Origin: Opitutus sp.
GTDB lineage: Bacteria; Verrucomicrobiota; Verrucomicrobiia; Opitutales; Opitutaceae
Direction: 5' to 3'
DNA: 64,000 nucleotides
NCBI GenBank assembly: GCA_024998815.1
Contig: JACEUQ010000002.1
Location: 318,501-382,500 of the forward strand
The position numbers and the translations under genes are program-made. Under the pieces are notes generated by a model. It had not been told where the DNA came from. It saw only the letters and a list, made by a program, of their open reading frames with translations, and made no database searches. How positions within the stretch are numbered: position 1 is the first letter of the stretch; every line of letters starts with the position of its first letter. Shown piece after piece: positions 45,274-53,748 of the stretch.

Positions 45274-47247
45274 ATGCCTGTTATCATCGTAGGAACCCCT
45301 GAAGGAAAAGAACGAGAAGCGGCGGAGGCATTGTCAAAAACACTCACCCCGCGTTTACGAAAAGAGGATAAAATCACGATTGTAGTAGGTGCCCAATGTG
45401 TTGGGCAGAACCGCAAGGACATTGATTTGATTCTTTTCGGGTCAATGGGAAAGGGGTTCATACTTAAACCGGGCGAGAAACCGGATGGATTTGAGAATAA
45501 AAATATATACCTAAATACATTTTGCCTGGTGGTGGAAGTTAAGGGCCACTCATCAAATCGAGTTCGAATCCAAGGCACAAATGTGGACGTGGAATATAAA
45601 GGCAGGTGGTCGAGTGCTACAGCGCAGGCCCACGAGCAGGTTTATTCCGTGAAGGAGTTTATAGAGAGGCATAAACTTCACGCTCCCTATATTCTAAACG
45701 CAGTTTGGCTCCGCAATCAACCGCGCCCCAGTGGGATTGATTTGGTTAACAATATACTTTGGAGCGACCTCAATTCCAACACGTTGATCAAGCTCATAGC
45801 CGAGCTGCGTTATCAAAACCTAGTTGAGCAGGCTCGCGATAGACACGACTTGAGTATTTCCTGCTCACGACGCGATGATTTGGATCAGGTGGCCCAAGCG
45901 GCTGATATTTTCACGCGGGAGTTGGCCGCAAGTCCATTGGATCGCTCGAAACTGGAGCTAATTTGTAAGCGCATCATTGACGGCCAAATATATGCAACGG
46001 AAAAGCTAGGGAAACAAATGCTGCTTTTCCGCGGCCAAGGCGGCTCAGGAAAGACGGTCCGCCTCCTGCAGCTCGCAAAAAATTTATACGAAGACCAAGG
46101 CACTCGAATACTCTTCCTGACATTTAATCGATCCCTCGTAGCGGATGTTCGCAGGCTACTGGTCTTGATGCGAATCAGCGACAAACCCGATGATCGAACC
46201 ATAGTAATACGAACCTGTGACTCTTACTTTTTCAAGCTTCTCGATGCATTGGGACTTCATGCACCCACAGATAAGGGCGCACCTTTTCCGGCTGATTACG
46301 CGGCAAAGAAACTAGATGCCCTTCAGCTTATATCTTCGATGAGCAGGGAAGAGCTTTTATGCGACTCCTTGGCGACAAAGAATCCAGATCTTTTTTCATG
46401 GGATTTCGTGATGATCGACGAAGCGCAGGACTGGCCTGATATCGACAAAAACCTATTATTTAAAATATTTGGACACAACCTCTTGTTCGTAGCCGATGGC
46501 GTTGATCAGTTTGTCAGGGGTAACGCACGGTGCGATTGGACCGAAAGCCTCGGCATGAACGAACGACAGATCGTTCCTTTAAGGAAATGCCTACGCCTAA
46601 AAGCCAACCTGTGCCGGTTCATCTCCGCGTTTGCTGATGAGATGAATATTCCGTGGAATCTGTCTGTTAATGACGACGTGCCAGGGGGGCGGGTAATTAT
46701 AATAAAGGGCCCCTATACGCAGGAGATTCACTCGGAGGTGATGAAAACCCACCAGGCCAATCGAAATGAGCCGGTGGACAGCCTTTTTTGCGTCACCGCC
46801 TCACCTCAGTTCGCCAATCACTCACTCGCGAACAGGCTCGAATCATGGGGCGAAAAAACATGGGACGGCACCAACAACGAGGTTCGCGACACTTACCCTA
46901 CGGACACGAAGCAAATTCGAATTGTCCGGTATGAATCATGTCGAGGCTTAGAAGGCTGGACTGTCGTTTGTCTCGATGCAGAGCGTTTTTTCGGCCGTCA
47001 AGTAGAGCTAGCACCACAGATTAAGCAGGGTGACTTGTTAATTTCCGAAAATGAGGCGGCCAGCCATCACGCGGCGCGCTGGCTGATGATCGCGTTCACT
47101 CGCGCTATCGATACGTTAGTCATTCAAGTTTCAGGAAGAAGCCAATTCACCGATCAGCTCCTCAAAATAGCCAAAGAGCATAATGATTTCATCGAGGTTC
47201 TGGAGCCGCTATCAGCCCCAACCACAATCGGTACCGCTGAAATTTGA
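45274..47247 (+). CDS. nuclease-SF1 helicase fusion (NERD-like)
   Basis: A 657-residue protein 12 nt behind Res. The N-terminal about 190 residues hold a restriction-endonuclease-like fold with KDIDLILFG and CLVVEVKGHSS (E-x-K at about 87-89). The rest is a UvrD-like SF1 helicase: GQGGSGKT at about 253-260, LTFNRSLVADVRR, MIDEAQDWPDI near 381, and SCRGLEGWTVVCLD with WLMIAFTRAIDTL near the end. The gene has lower GC and more A-rich codons than those before it, so it came in separately. Nuclease-helicase fusions of this type are found in defence islands; the target is unknown. Confidence 0.82.
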   Translation: MPVIIVGTPEGKEREAAEALSKTLTPRLRKEDKITIVVGAQCVGQNRKDIDLILFGSMGKGFILKPGEKPDGFENKNIYLNTFCLVVEVKGHSSNRVRIQGTNVDVEYKGRWSSATAQAHEQVYSVKEFIERHKLHAPYILNAVWLRNQPRPSGIDLVNNILWSDLNSNTLIKLIAELRYQNLVEQARDRHDLSISCSRRDDLDQVAQAADIFTRELAASPLDRSKLELICKRIIDGQIYATEKLGKQMLLFRGQGGSGKTVRLLQLAKNLYEDQGTRILFLTFNRSLVADVRRLLVLMRISDKPDDRTIVIRTCDSYFFKLLDALGLHAPTDKGAPFPADYAAKKLDALQLISSMSREELLCDSLATKNPDLFSWDFVMIDEAQDWPDIDKNLLFKIFGHNLLFVADGVDQFVRGNARCDWTESLGMNERQIVPLRKCLRLKANLCRFISAFADEMNIPWNLSVNDDVPGGRVIIIKGPYTQEIHSEVMKTHQANRNEPVDSLFCVTASPQFANHSLANRLESWGEKTWDGTNNEVRDTYPTDTKQIRIVRYESCRGLEGWTVVCLDAERFFGRQVELAPQIKQGDLLISENEAASHHAARWLMIAFTRAIDTLVIQVSGRSQFTDQLLKIAKEHNDFIEVLEPLSAPTTIGTAEI

Positions 47248-47473
47248 GATCAATTCCAAGTACACCGATCTAGAAAAGGCAAGGAGGGAGGGGAAAAATG
47301 GTGGCAGCCCTTCAGGATTCGAGTGATTCATTGGTCGCGAATGTTTCTCCTAAAATTTGAATACTGAAGGCCCACCCCCTCTTAGTGCGGGCGACTCAAT
47401 CATCGTCCCGCGCCAGTGCCTTTTTCAGAGTTTCACTTGCACAGCATAGGCAGATCAAAGCAATCTGATAGGT

Positions 47474-48607
47474 ATGGCATTAATTACTGTTAGACTTTTG
47501 CTGTCTGTTTGCCTGCTTGGAGCTATGTGGGGCTGCAGTACGGCCCCGTCAGTTCCGGCAATCCCTGAGTCAAGGAGTATAGAAGGTGTGGACTACGGGT
47601 CAAAAGCTGCGGTCATACAGTCCCTAGATGCGCGGAAGATCGACGCGATTGAGGGGATTTGGGTCTGGAGTGACAATCAGTATGAGGTCGTGATCATTAA
47701 AAATACGACAAATATTGAGACCGCCTACGAATACGTAGGCGTCATTCTACGGGCTGAAGGATCGAATTGGAAGCCAGGGAAAATCAAGTTACTACTCAAC
47801 TCCACCTCCGTGGAGTCAGTATTTACAGGAGTCTACTTCATGGGTGACGAAACCAGGCGAAACACGAACTTCATTCTGGAAGGAAACTTAATCAAAACCT
47901 TCTTACCTATTGCGCCGTCCGAAACGCTATTATTGCGGAACTACCCGAAGACGGCAAAAACTAGCAAGTCAAGAAACCCCATTGAAACCCACGGTGCTTC
48001 TCAGGGCACTGGGTTTTTCGTGTCGAGCACCGGTTACATTCTGACTAACCACCATGTAATCGCGAACGCCAAGACCATCTCTGTGCGTTTGCCTGATGGC
48101 AGGAAGACAACGGCTTCAGTGGTCCGATCGTCCCCCTCCACTGATTTAGCGCTAATTAAGTCTGATTTGTCTTCCGACCAATTTCTGTCGGTCAGTTCCA
48201 CAGCCGGCTTGGGCATCGGCGAAAGTGTCTACACCATTGGCTATCCTTCGGTAGACTTGCTTGGGCCCAGCGCAAAGCTAACCGACGGAGTTGTTAGCTC
48301 GATGGCAGGGTTAAAAGACGACAACGTATTAATTCAGGTGACCGTGCCTGTTCAGCCTGGTAATTCAGGGGGACCGATAGTCTTGAAAAAGAGCGGTACC
48401 GTAATTGGCATTTTGACCTCTACCGCCGCAGTTGAATCTTTTTATGCGCACACTGGTTCGCTTCCACAGAATATCAACTGGGCCGTAAAGGCCGATTATG
48501 CCCTACCGTTAATGGGCGGATTGATTGCGCAGGAGCCCCATGCAACCGATTCTCGCGATGCCTCAGATGTTGCTAAAGCGATTGTTATTATTGAGATAGA
48601 GAAATAA
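47474..48607 (+). CDS. lipoprotein trypsin-like serine protease
   Basis: A 377-residue exported protein. The N-terminus MALITVRLLLSVCLLGAMWG ends in a lipobox Cys at residue 21, so it is probably a lipoprotein. A unique domain of about 140 residues precedes a trypsin/HtrA-type protease with His in ILTNHHVIA (about 192), Asp in STDLALIKS (about 223) and Ser in VQPGNSGGPIV (about 297). No PDZ domain follows. GC content is low relative to the host. It is the last gene before attR. A role in defence signalling or envelope change after infection is speculative. Confidence 0.85.
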   Translation: MALITVRLLLSVCLLGAMWGCSTAPSVPAIPESRSIEGVDYGSKAAVIQSLDARKIDAIEGIWVWSDNQYEVVIIKNTTNIETAYEYVGVILRAEGSNWKPGKIKLLLNSTSVESVFTGVYFMGDETRRNTNFILEGNLIKTFLPIAPSETLLLRNYPKTAKTSKSRNPIETHGASQGTGFFVSSTGYILTNHHVIANAKTISVRLPDGRKTTASVVRSSPSTDLALIKSDLSSDQFLSVSSTAGLGIGESVYTIGYPSVDLLGPSAKLTDGVVSSMAGLKDDNVLIQVTVPVQPGNSGGPIVLKKSGTVIGILTSTAAVESFYAHTGSLPQNINWAVKADYALPLMGGLIAQEPHATDSRDASDVAKAIVIIEIEK

Positions 48608-48759
48608 ATTATTTGTGTATTCGGCCAAGACTTGGAAAACACTTCAGCTCCATGCACTCGGCAAAATAAAGAATCCTATTAGTCACTGGAACGGCTGACA
48701 GGGACGACGGGGCATCCACGGGGGCGGGACGTTACATGGCTACACTCGTCCCCCTATTT

Positions 48760-48781
48760 AGGTTGCCCAAAGGTTGACCAA
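48760..48781. promoter_or_regulatory. two tandem AGGTTGnCCAA sites near right end
   Basis: AGGTTGCCCAA (48760-48770) and AGGTTGACCAA (48771-48781) abut each other; a third copy, AGGTTGTCCAA, is at 10885-10895 near the left end. The arrangement fits arm-type binding sites of the integrase. Confidence 0.5.
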
Positions 48782-48897
48782 ACTCCTGTTTTTGGCTTCC
48801 TTTAGGTGCATTCACCTGCTTCGCTCTTCACGTCATAAATAATTAACCATCAACTAAGTCCGTGCTTTAGAGCACCTTAGTCAGCAAGGAGGGAACT

Positions 48898-48934
48898 GGT
48901 TCGAATCCCTCCCTCTCCGCCAGTTATCTCGCTC
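48898..48934. repeat. attR, 37-bp direct repeat
   Basis: Perfect copy of 10817-10853. Only the tRNA 3' end is present here, without the rest of a tRNA gene. Sequence beyond it resembles a second element's left end. Confidence 0.93.
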
Positions 48935-48994
48935 ATTACGAATGACTTAGTGGAAGCAAGCAGCCTATTTGCCAGTTGACGTGGCAAATCCTAC

Positions 48995-49180
48995 ATGTCC
49001 CAGGCTCCACAGTTCGTCATTTCCGAATTCACGAATCCCTCCGGGGAAATCGTTTTCCGCCTCACCGGCTGGCTCGACGGCAAGCGCATCCGCAAAAACT
49101 TCCCCCTTCCGCGCCGAGGCCGCCCGCCACATCCGCACCAAACTGAAAAACCCCGCCCGCGCCTCATTCGCATTCCGTCG
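48995..49180 (+). pseudogene. remnant of a second integrase fused to the end of an HTH gene
   Basis: Starts with ATG 61 bp behind attR, the same distance as the intact integrase from attL. SQAPQFVISEFTNPSGEIVF and LTGWLDGKRIRKNF resemble the intact integrase start (IVSRFVNRNGITSWRVDGRL and HGLRIRKNF). About 20 bp later the DNA switches to the end of the small HTH gene: bases 49131-49162 match 12451-12482 almost perfectly (HIRTKLK.PAR). A deletion of about 1.4 kb therefore removed the rest of both genes, with GCCGAGG as possible microhomology. Confidence 0.8.
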
Positions 49181-49547
49181 CATCACGTCGACTTCCAGCG
49201 CCGCCCGTTCCGCGACCCAGCCCGCCCTTACCGGTGGGCATTTTTTCATCCATAGTACCCCATTCACCTCGTCCGGCTCACCGGTTGACGACACTTGATG
49301 GGGTTCAGCCTTAAACTCCCCCCACGACCCACTCTGGCACTATTCATAGGCCCGCTGTTTGTTTTGTAGACCCAGCCCAAACCCTCAATTCTCGCCGACT
49401 CGGCAACGGAGTCGGCGAACCTCACTTTTCCGAGGTGGATTCGTAACCGCCAGAAATAGACGATGTTCGCGCCGCCGCTCACAGTAAAAGATCAAAACTC
49501 GGATGAGTCAGCTTATCGAGCATCTGCGTGTGGTTATTAAGCCTTAA

Positions 49548-51538
49548 GTAGAGTAGAGAGAGCCGCGCGTCGGTAACCCGTCAGCGCGACCCTCCCCCTC
49601 GTCAAACCGTGCAAGCGGTTTTCCCGCACACGGCTTACCGAGTCCCCATTCTTTCGGTTTGGTTTCAGCGGAGTTCATTGCTTCCAAGCCGCCGTAAGCG
49701 GCCAGTGCCATAGTTTGTATTGACCATGCAAACGGTCGTCGGTGAAGAACTCGAAGAGTCCGTGGGTGCGGCTATACTTTCGCCACAGCCACCGCCGCAA
49801 CCGGTTGCGCACAAAAGCCTGCTGGTTACTAAACACGTGCGTGCTGTTGCCGTAATGAAACGCCGTCGCCCAACCGCGAGTGATTTGGTTGACCTTGCGG
49901 ACCACCGCCACCGCCGGTTGGTTGCGCGTTCGCACATCTAGCTCCATCCGCACTTTGTCGCGTAACTTGGCCAGACTTTTCGCACTGGGGTCCACGTGCG
50001 GATACCTTCGTTTGCTCTTCATGCCTTGCCGCCATGCGACGGAAAAACCGAGGAACTCAAAGCCTTCCTTTCGTGTATCCACCAGTCGGGTTTTCTCTTC
50101 GTTGAGCTTTAACTTACGTGCCTCCAGCCACCGTTTCAGTCGCGTTTGCAGCCCCGCCCCTTGACCCGGTTTGCACAGGATCAGGAGGTCGTCGGCGTAA
50201 CGCACCATCGTCGGCTTTTGTTCGCACTTCTCATTCACCGCATGATCGAGGTCGTTGAGGTAGAGGTTCGCCAGCAGAGGCGATATAACTCCGCCTTGTG
50301 GCGTGCCACACCGGTTCGCGCTCACCTTGCGGCACCCCGTGTCCCGGTCCTCTTCCACGATGGGTGCGCGCAGCCACGTTTTTATTAAACGCAACACGCT
50401 CCCATCGCTCACCCGTTTGGCCACCAATTGCAGGAGTTCGCGGTGCGGGATCATATCGAAGTAGCTCGATAAATCCGCGTCCACCACCTCCACCTTTCCG
50501 CTCAGCATGGCTTCCTTGACCTTATCCATCGCCTGATGGGTCCGACGTTTCGGCCGGTAGGCGTAGGAATGGTCATGGAAGTCCGCCTCTAGGATTGGCT
50601 GCAACACGATCACCGCCGCGCTTTGCACCACCCGGTCTTTCACCGTAGGGATGCCCAGCGCACGACGTTTGGTCCTGGCCTGATCCTTCCATATATAGAC
50701 GCGCAGGACCGGACTGGGTCGGTAGGTTTTCGTTCGCATTTCCTCCGCCAGCGCAAGCAGCCATGCCGCCCGATAGGCTTCGTTCTTTACGAGCGTTTCC
50801 ACCTCGAACCCGTCCACTCCCGGCACGCCGTCATTGGCGATCACCTGATCGAGCGCATCCGACAGAATGTCCTGCCGATACAGCTCTCCATACAAACTAT
50901 AGAACCGCCAATGCGGCTCCGCTTTTGCTTTCCGATATAGCACACGTTGCAGCTTCCGAACCTTCGGTGACGTTTTTATCCAGAGTTCATCACCCCAGCC
51001 ATCGTCGGGTCCTTTGCCGCTCTGTGATGCGTGGGAACAAGTGCCCTCCCTTCGCTCCCCGGCGGTTTTAATGTCCGCTAGATCATCACTACTATGGAGG
51101 TCTCCGACTCCTGCCACGGCCCGTCCGGCCTTACGAGGTTTTGCCGCGCTTGTGCCGGTGGTTGAGGCATCGCAAGACGCCCCACCGCCGCAGGTCTCAC
51201 CACTTAACCTAACGACCTTTCCCACCCCGCCGCCCCCGCTGACTCCGCCGACGTGTTGATCGGAAATCAACGATTTAGGTCCTACGTCTTTGCGAGACTG
51301 CCTTTTCCGATCCTTGCAGTCTTCACCGTTCAGGTAGCGGCTGGACTCGTCGGTTGTTTCGGTAACGGAGCTCATTGGATGGGGTTCACCTTCGTTGCGG
51401 CTGACTGGTTCGGGCACACGGTCGTGCTTTCCGGCGAGGCCTCGCGGCCTGCATCCGTGACCGGGCCCTTCGACCGCGAATCGTTAAATTCGGCCGAACA
51501 GACTTTCACTGTTATGGTTGTTAGTTTCATGGTCGCAC
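49548..51538 (-). ncRNA. group II intron (ribozyme), approximate ends
   Basis: On the minus strand the intron begins with GTGCGACC at 51538 (a GTGYG-type start; GTGTG at 51540 is an alternative) and ends near CTCTACTCTAC at 49548. Domain V is clear at 49604-49636: AAGCCGTGTGCGGG, a GAAA-like turn, CCGCTTGCACGGTTT, with the catalytic AGC. Domain VI follows with the GGGTCGCG/CGCGCGGCTC pairing. The reverse-transcriptase gene lies in domain IV. About 1.99 kb in total. Exact ends need comparison with an empty site. Confidence 0.85.
49675..51417 (-). CDS. ltrA: group II intron reverse transcriptase/maturase
   Basis: The RT core starts near residue 140 (KVRKLQRVLYRKAKAEPHWR). NDGVPGVDGFEVETL, RALGIPTVKDRVVQ, VVDADLSSYFDMIPH, GTPQGGVISPLLANLYLNDL and the catalytic MVRYADDLLILC follow. 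Maturase domain X is ITRGWATAFHYGNSTHVF, with a C-terminal RRWLWRKYSR. The HNH endonuclease domain is missing. The first about 130 residues are low-complexity and probably overlap structured intron RNA, so the true start may be internal. Intact and likely active or recently active. Confidence 0.93.
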   Translation of the reverse strand: MPEPVSRNEGEPHPMSSVTETTDESSRYLNGEDCKDRKRQSRKDVGPKSLISDQHVGGVSGGGGVGKVVRLSGETCGGGASCDASTTGTSAAKPRKAGRAVAGVGDLHSSDDLADIKTAGERREGTCSHASQSGKGPDDGWGDELWIKTSPKVRKLQRVLYRKAKAEPHWRFYSLYGELYRQDILSDALDQVIANDGVPGVDGFEVETLVKNEAYRAAWLLALAEEMRTKTYRPSPVLRVYIWKDQARTKRRALGIPTVKDRVVQSAAVIVLQPILEADFHDHSYAYRPKRRTHQAMDKVKEAMLSGKVEVVDADLSSYFDMIPHRELLQLVAKRVSDGSVLRLIKTWLRAPIVEEDRDTGCRKVSANRCGTPQGGVISPLLANLYLNDLDHAVNEKCEQKPTMVRYADDLLILCKPGQGAGLQTRLKRWLEARKLKLNEEKTRLVDTRKEGFEFLGFSVAWRQGMKSKRRYPHVDPSAKSLAKLRDKVRMELDVRTRNQPAVAVVRKVNQITRGWATAFHYGNSTHVFSNQQAFVRNRLRRWLWRKYSRTHGLFEFFTDDRLHGQYKLWHWPLTAAWKQ

Positions 51539-51561
51539 ACCTGAATTCCGAAGTTCAAACC

Positions 51562-51695
51562 AACCACAGATTACACAGATTGCACAGATACAATCCCTTA
51601 GGAGGTAAACGGACTCAGCTTGATCCCCTTTTTTCATCCTGTCTTCAAATTCAGTAACATTCTGATATCTGTGCTCATCCGTGAAATCTGTGGTT
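51562..51695. repeat. inverted-repeat element (AACCACAGATT arms)
   Basis: AACCACAGATTACACAGATT (51562-51581) faces AATCTGTGGTT (51685-51695), with CACAGAT/ATCTGTG inner copies at 51583-51589 and 51667-51673. Such 'CCACAGATT-ACACAGATT' elements are widespread in Verrucomicrobia- and Planctomycetes-like genomes as intergenic repeats; this one lies just outside the group II intron. Confidence 0.6.
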
Positions 51696-51733
51696 AAAAC
51701 TTCGGTATTTGGGTTAAATAAACAACTAATTCC

Positions 51734-52000
51734 AAGCGTGTTGCCATCTTCGGAGCCGAGCTTTCGGGGCTGAGCGTCGCGCACGAGTTGGTGCGCCGTG
51801 CATACCGAGTTTAGGTCTACGAATCCGAAGCCCAACCTGGCAGGTTCTTTCACATCGCACGGGAACCGCTGTCGGGTAACCTGCCCGCCTCGGCACTCAG
51901 CCTGCTTAACGAAGATCCGCCCGGCCGTATTTCCACGGCAAAGCGGCGATTTCCATATAGCGGAAACCAAAACCCCAAATCCATGTTTTCCAAAAAGTAA
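51734..52000 (+). pseudogene. FAD/NAD(P)-dependent oxidoreductase fragment
   Basis: KRVAIFGAELSGLSVAHELV has the dinucleotide-binding pattern of amine oxidase/phytoene desaturase-type enzymes (one Gly changed to Glu). RRAYRV is followed by an in-frame TAG at 51812-51814; then VYESEAQPGRFFHIARE continues the same protein. The remainder has degenerated and ends at a stop at 52000. No start codon is present. It is a decayed fragment. Confidence 0.7.
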
Positions 52001-52036
52001 CGCCATCGACCCCGTGCGGCTATAGGCCCAGGCTCA

Positions 52037-52342
52037 TCAGGAGTGGTGTAAGGACGACCGCAACCAATCCAAGGGGTGAAGCGCTGACCGCACATGTTCA
52101 CCTTCGTAATGGATTTCTTTCTCAACATTTCCGTGTTCGTGGCTGGCTATAAAATGCTGGAGCCGGATGTGCGAAGCATGGGTGGGTATGCGAGCAATCA
52201 AACAGGCTTTGGCCTCCATCCAATTTTCAAGGTCTCGACAGGGGATTCGGTTGTTCTGTTCATAGAGGTGATAGGCATAGTCGCGGATCTCGTTCGCGCT
52301 GGGATGGTCGAGGGCGGGCGAATGAGGGGTATTGTTTTTCAT
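52037..52342 (-). CDS. DUF2934 domain protein
   Basis: A 101-residue protein taken from the internal ATG (MKNNTPHSPAL); the frame is open for 71 more codons upstream without domain support. Residues about 14-50 (ANEIRDYAYHLYEQNNRIPC, then RDLENWMEAKACLI) match DUF2934, a short helical domain of unknown function. The remainder (HASHIRLQHFIASHEHGNVE) is His-rich. Isolated gene near the scar region. Confidence 0.7.
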   Translation of the reverse strand: MKNNTPHSPALDHPSANEIRDYAYHLYEQNNRIPCRDLENWMEAKACLIARIPTHASHIRLQHFIASHEHGNVEKEIHYEGEHVRSALHPLDWLRSSLHHS

Positions 52343-52624
52343 GGGGTAAACGACGGCTTGGTTGAGGGGTGTGAGCTGCAGGTGAGAATCTAACCCCGCG
52401 AAGCTACACCATCTACCGGTCTTCAACCATGGGGTGTTAACCGAACTCGTGGAGGGCCGCTTGCCTAGCCAGGATAACCCGTTACTCATGATTGGCGCAA
52501 CCGGCCCCTTCGTTCGCGCGTGATTCAGTTTCATTGGCGCGTCCAGCCCGTTCATAAACGCGGGCGCAAAAATGGAAAGCGTTCGGACAAGCTGCGCCCT
52601 TATCGCCCTACACCGAATTTCACC

Positions 52625-53554
52625 TCAAACCTGTGTTTTGAAGTAAGCGATGGTGCGCTGCAGGCCCTCTTCAAGCTGCACGGTTGGCGCCCAATTATTC
52701 AGATACTTTTGCGCGAGTGTGATGTCGGGGCGACGCTGCTTGGGGTCGTCCGAGGGCAACGGGCGATGCACGATCTTGGATTTGCCGCCGACCAATTTGA
52801 GCGTGAGCTCGGCGAGCTGCAGCATGGTGAACTCACCGGGGTTACCAATATTGATCGGGCCAACCGTTTCGGTCTGGTTCATCAGGCGCACAAAACCCTC
52901 GATCAGGTCGTCCACGTAGCAGAAGGAGCGTGTCTGCAGCCCGTCGCCGTAGATCGTGAGATCTTCGCCCTTGAGCGCCTGTACGATGAAATTGGAGACG
53001 ACGCGGCCGTCGTTCGGGTGCATGCGCGGACCGTAGGTGTTAAAAATACGCACGATGCGGATATCGACCTTGTTCTCGCGGTGGTAGTCGAAGAACAGGG
53101 TCTCGGCGACACGTTTACCCTCGTCGTAACAGGAGCGTTTGCCGATCGGGTTAACATTGCCCCAGTAGCTCTCGGGCTGGGGATGAATGGCGGGGTCGCC
53201 GTACACCTCGCTGGTGCTGGCCTGAAATACGCGGGCATGCACGCGTTTGGCCAGACCCAGCACGTTAATTGCGCCCATGACCGAGGTCTTGGTCGTCTTG
53301 ATGGGGTTGAACTGGTAATGCGGCGGCGAGGCTGGGCAGGCCAGGTTGTAGATCTGATCCACCTCGAACTTGAACGGGTCAATGACGTCATGGCGGACCA
53401 ACTCGAAATCGGGACGGCCGTGGAGATGCGCTATGTTACTTTTGCGACCGGTGAAAAAGTTATCGAGGCAGATGACGTCGTTACCGTCCTTGAGCAGGCG
53501 GTCGCAAAGGTGGGAACCCAGAAAGCCGGCGCCGCCGGTGACAAGAATACGCAT
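52625..53554 (-). CDS. UDP-glucuronate decarboxylase-like SDR epimerase
   Basis: Extended short-chain dehydrogenase, 309 residues from the ATG before [16 protein letters not shown] (NAD-binding GGxGFxGSH). [19 protein letters not shown] and the active-site YDEGKR (Y-x3-K) near 140-150 with ASTSEVYGD are typical of UDP-xylose synthases (UXS), which turn UDP-glucuronate into UDP-xylose. [17 protein letters not shown] and [16 protein letters not shown] complete the family pattern. An upstream in-frame start would add 15 residues of low quality. It probably supplies UDP-xylose for surface polysaccharide. Confidence 0.9.
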   Translation of the reverse strand: MRILVTGGAGFLGSHLCDRLLKDGNDVICLDNFFTGRKSNIAHLHGRPDFELVRHDVIDPFKFEVDQIYNLACPASPPHYQFNPIKTTKTSVMGAINVLGLAKRVHARVFQASTSEVYGDPAIHPQPESYWGNVNPIGKRSCYDEGKRVAETLFFDYHRENKVDIRIVRIFNTYGPRMHPNDGRVVSNFIVQALKGEDLTIYGDGLQTRSFCYVDDLIEGFVRLMNQTETVGPINIGNPGEFTMLQLAELTLKLVGGKSKIVHRPLPSDDPKQRRPDITLAQKYLNNWAPTVQLEEGLQRTIAYFKTQV

Positions 53555-53748
53555 GATGGGGCGGAGTCGAAGGACTGGCGCATGCGAAGTCGAAACCAAA
53601 GTCGACGCGATGCGCCTTCCCGCACAATCGTTTCATCGCGTGGCTAAAAGACCGATTGATACGGAATCGCCGGATTTTTAACCGTGAAGATGGTTTTCGT
53701 GGGCCAATCCCTTGGCGCGCCCCACTAAAAAAACTTCCGCGATCCCGT

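Larger units (their letters stand above)
10817..48934. mobile_element. 38.1-kb integrative element with phage head genes, no tail genes and a defence island
   Basis: The boundaries are a perfect 37-bp direct repeat (10817-10853 and 48898-48934) that starts in the T-arm of tRNA-Ser and runs 12 bp past its CCA. A tyrosine integrase begins 62 bp inside the left end. All recognised genes face right. Modules in order: integration, unknown cassette, replication/early genes, Mu-like packaging and head genes, small membrane proteins plus umuDC, then a type III restriction-type defence island with other cargo. The proteins expected for a tail are absent. This fits a capsid-forming satellite that needs a helper phage for tails, but a prophage that lost its tail genes to a cargo insertion is also possible. 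Confidence 0.9.
48608..48994. other. right-end region of the element with attR
   Basis: No gene seen. It contains two tandem AGGTTGnCCAA sites, an AT-rich stretch and attR. Confidence 0.5.

Noticed and set aside
49675-51417. Diversity-generating retroelement or retron reverse transcriptase
   Set aside because: The RT carries a maturase domain and lies within a recognisable group II intron with domain V; no variable/template repeat pair was seen.
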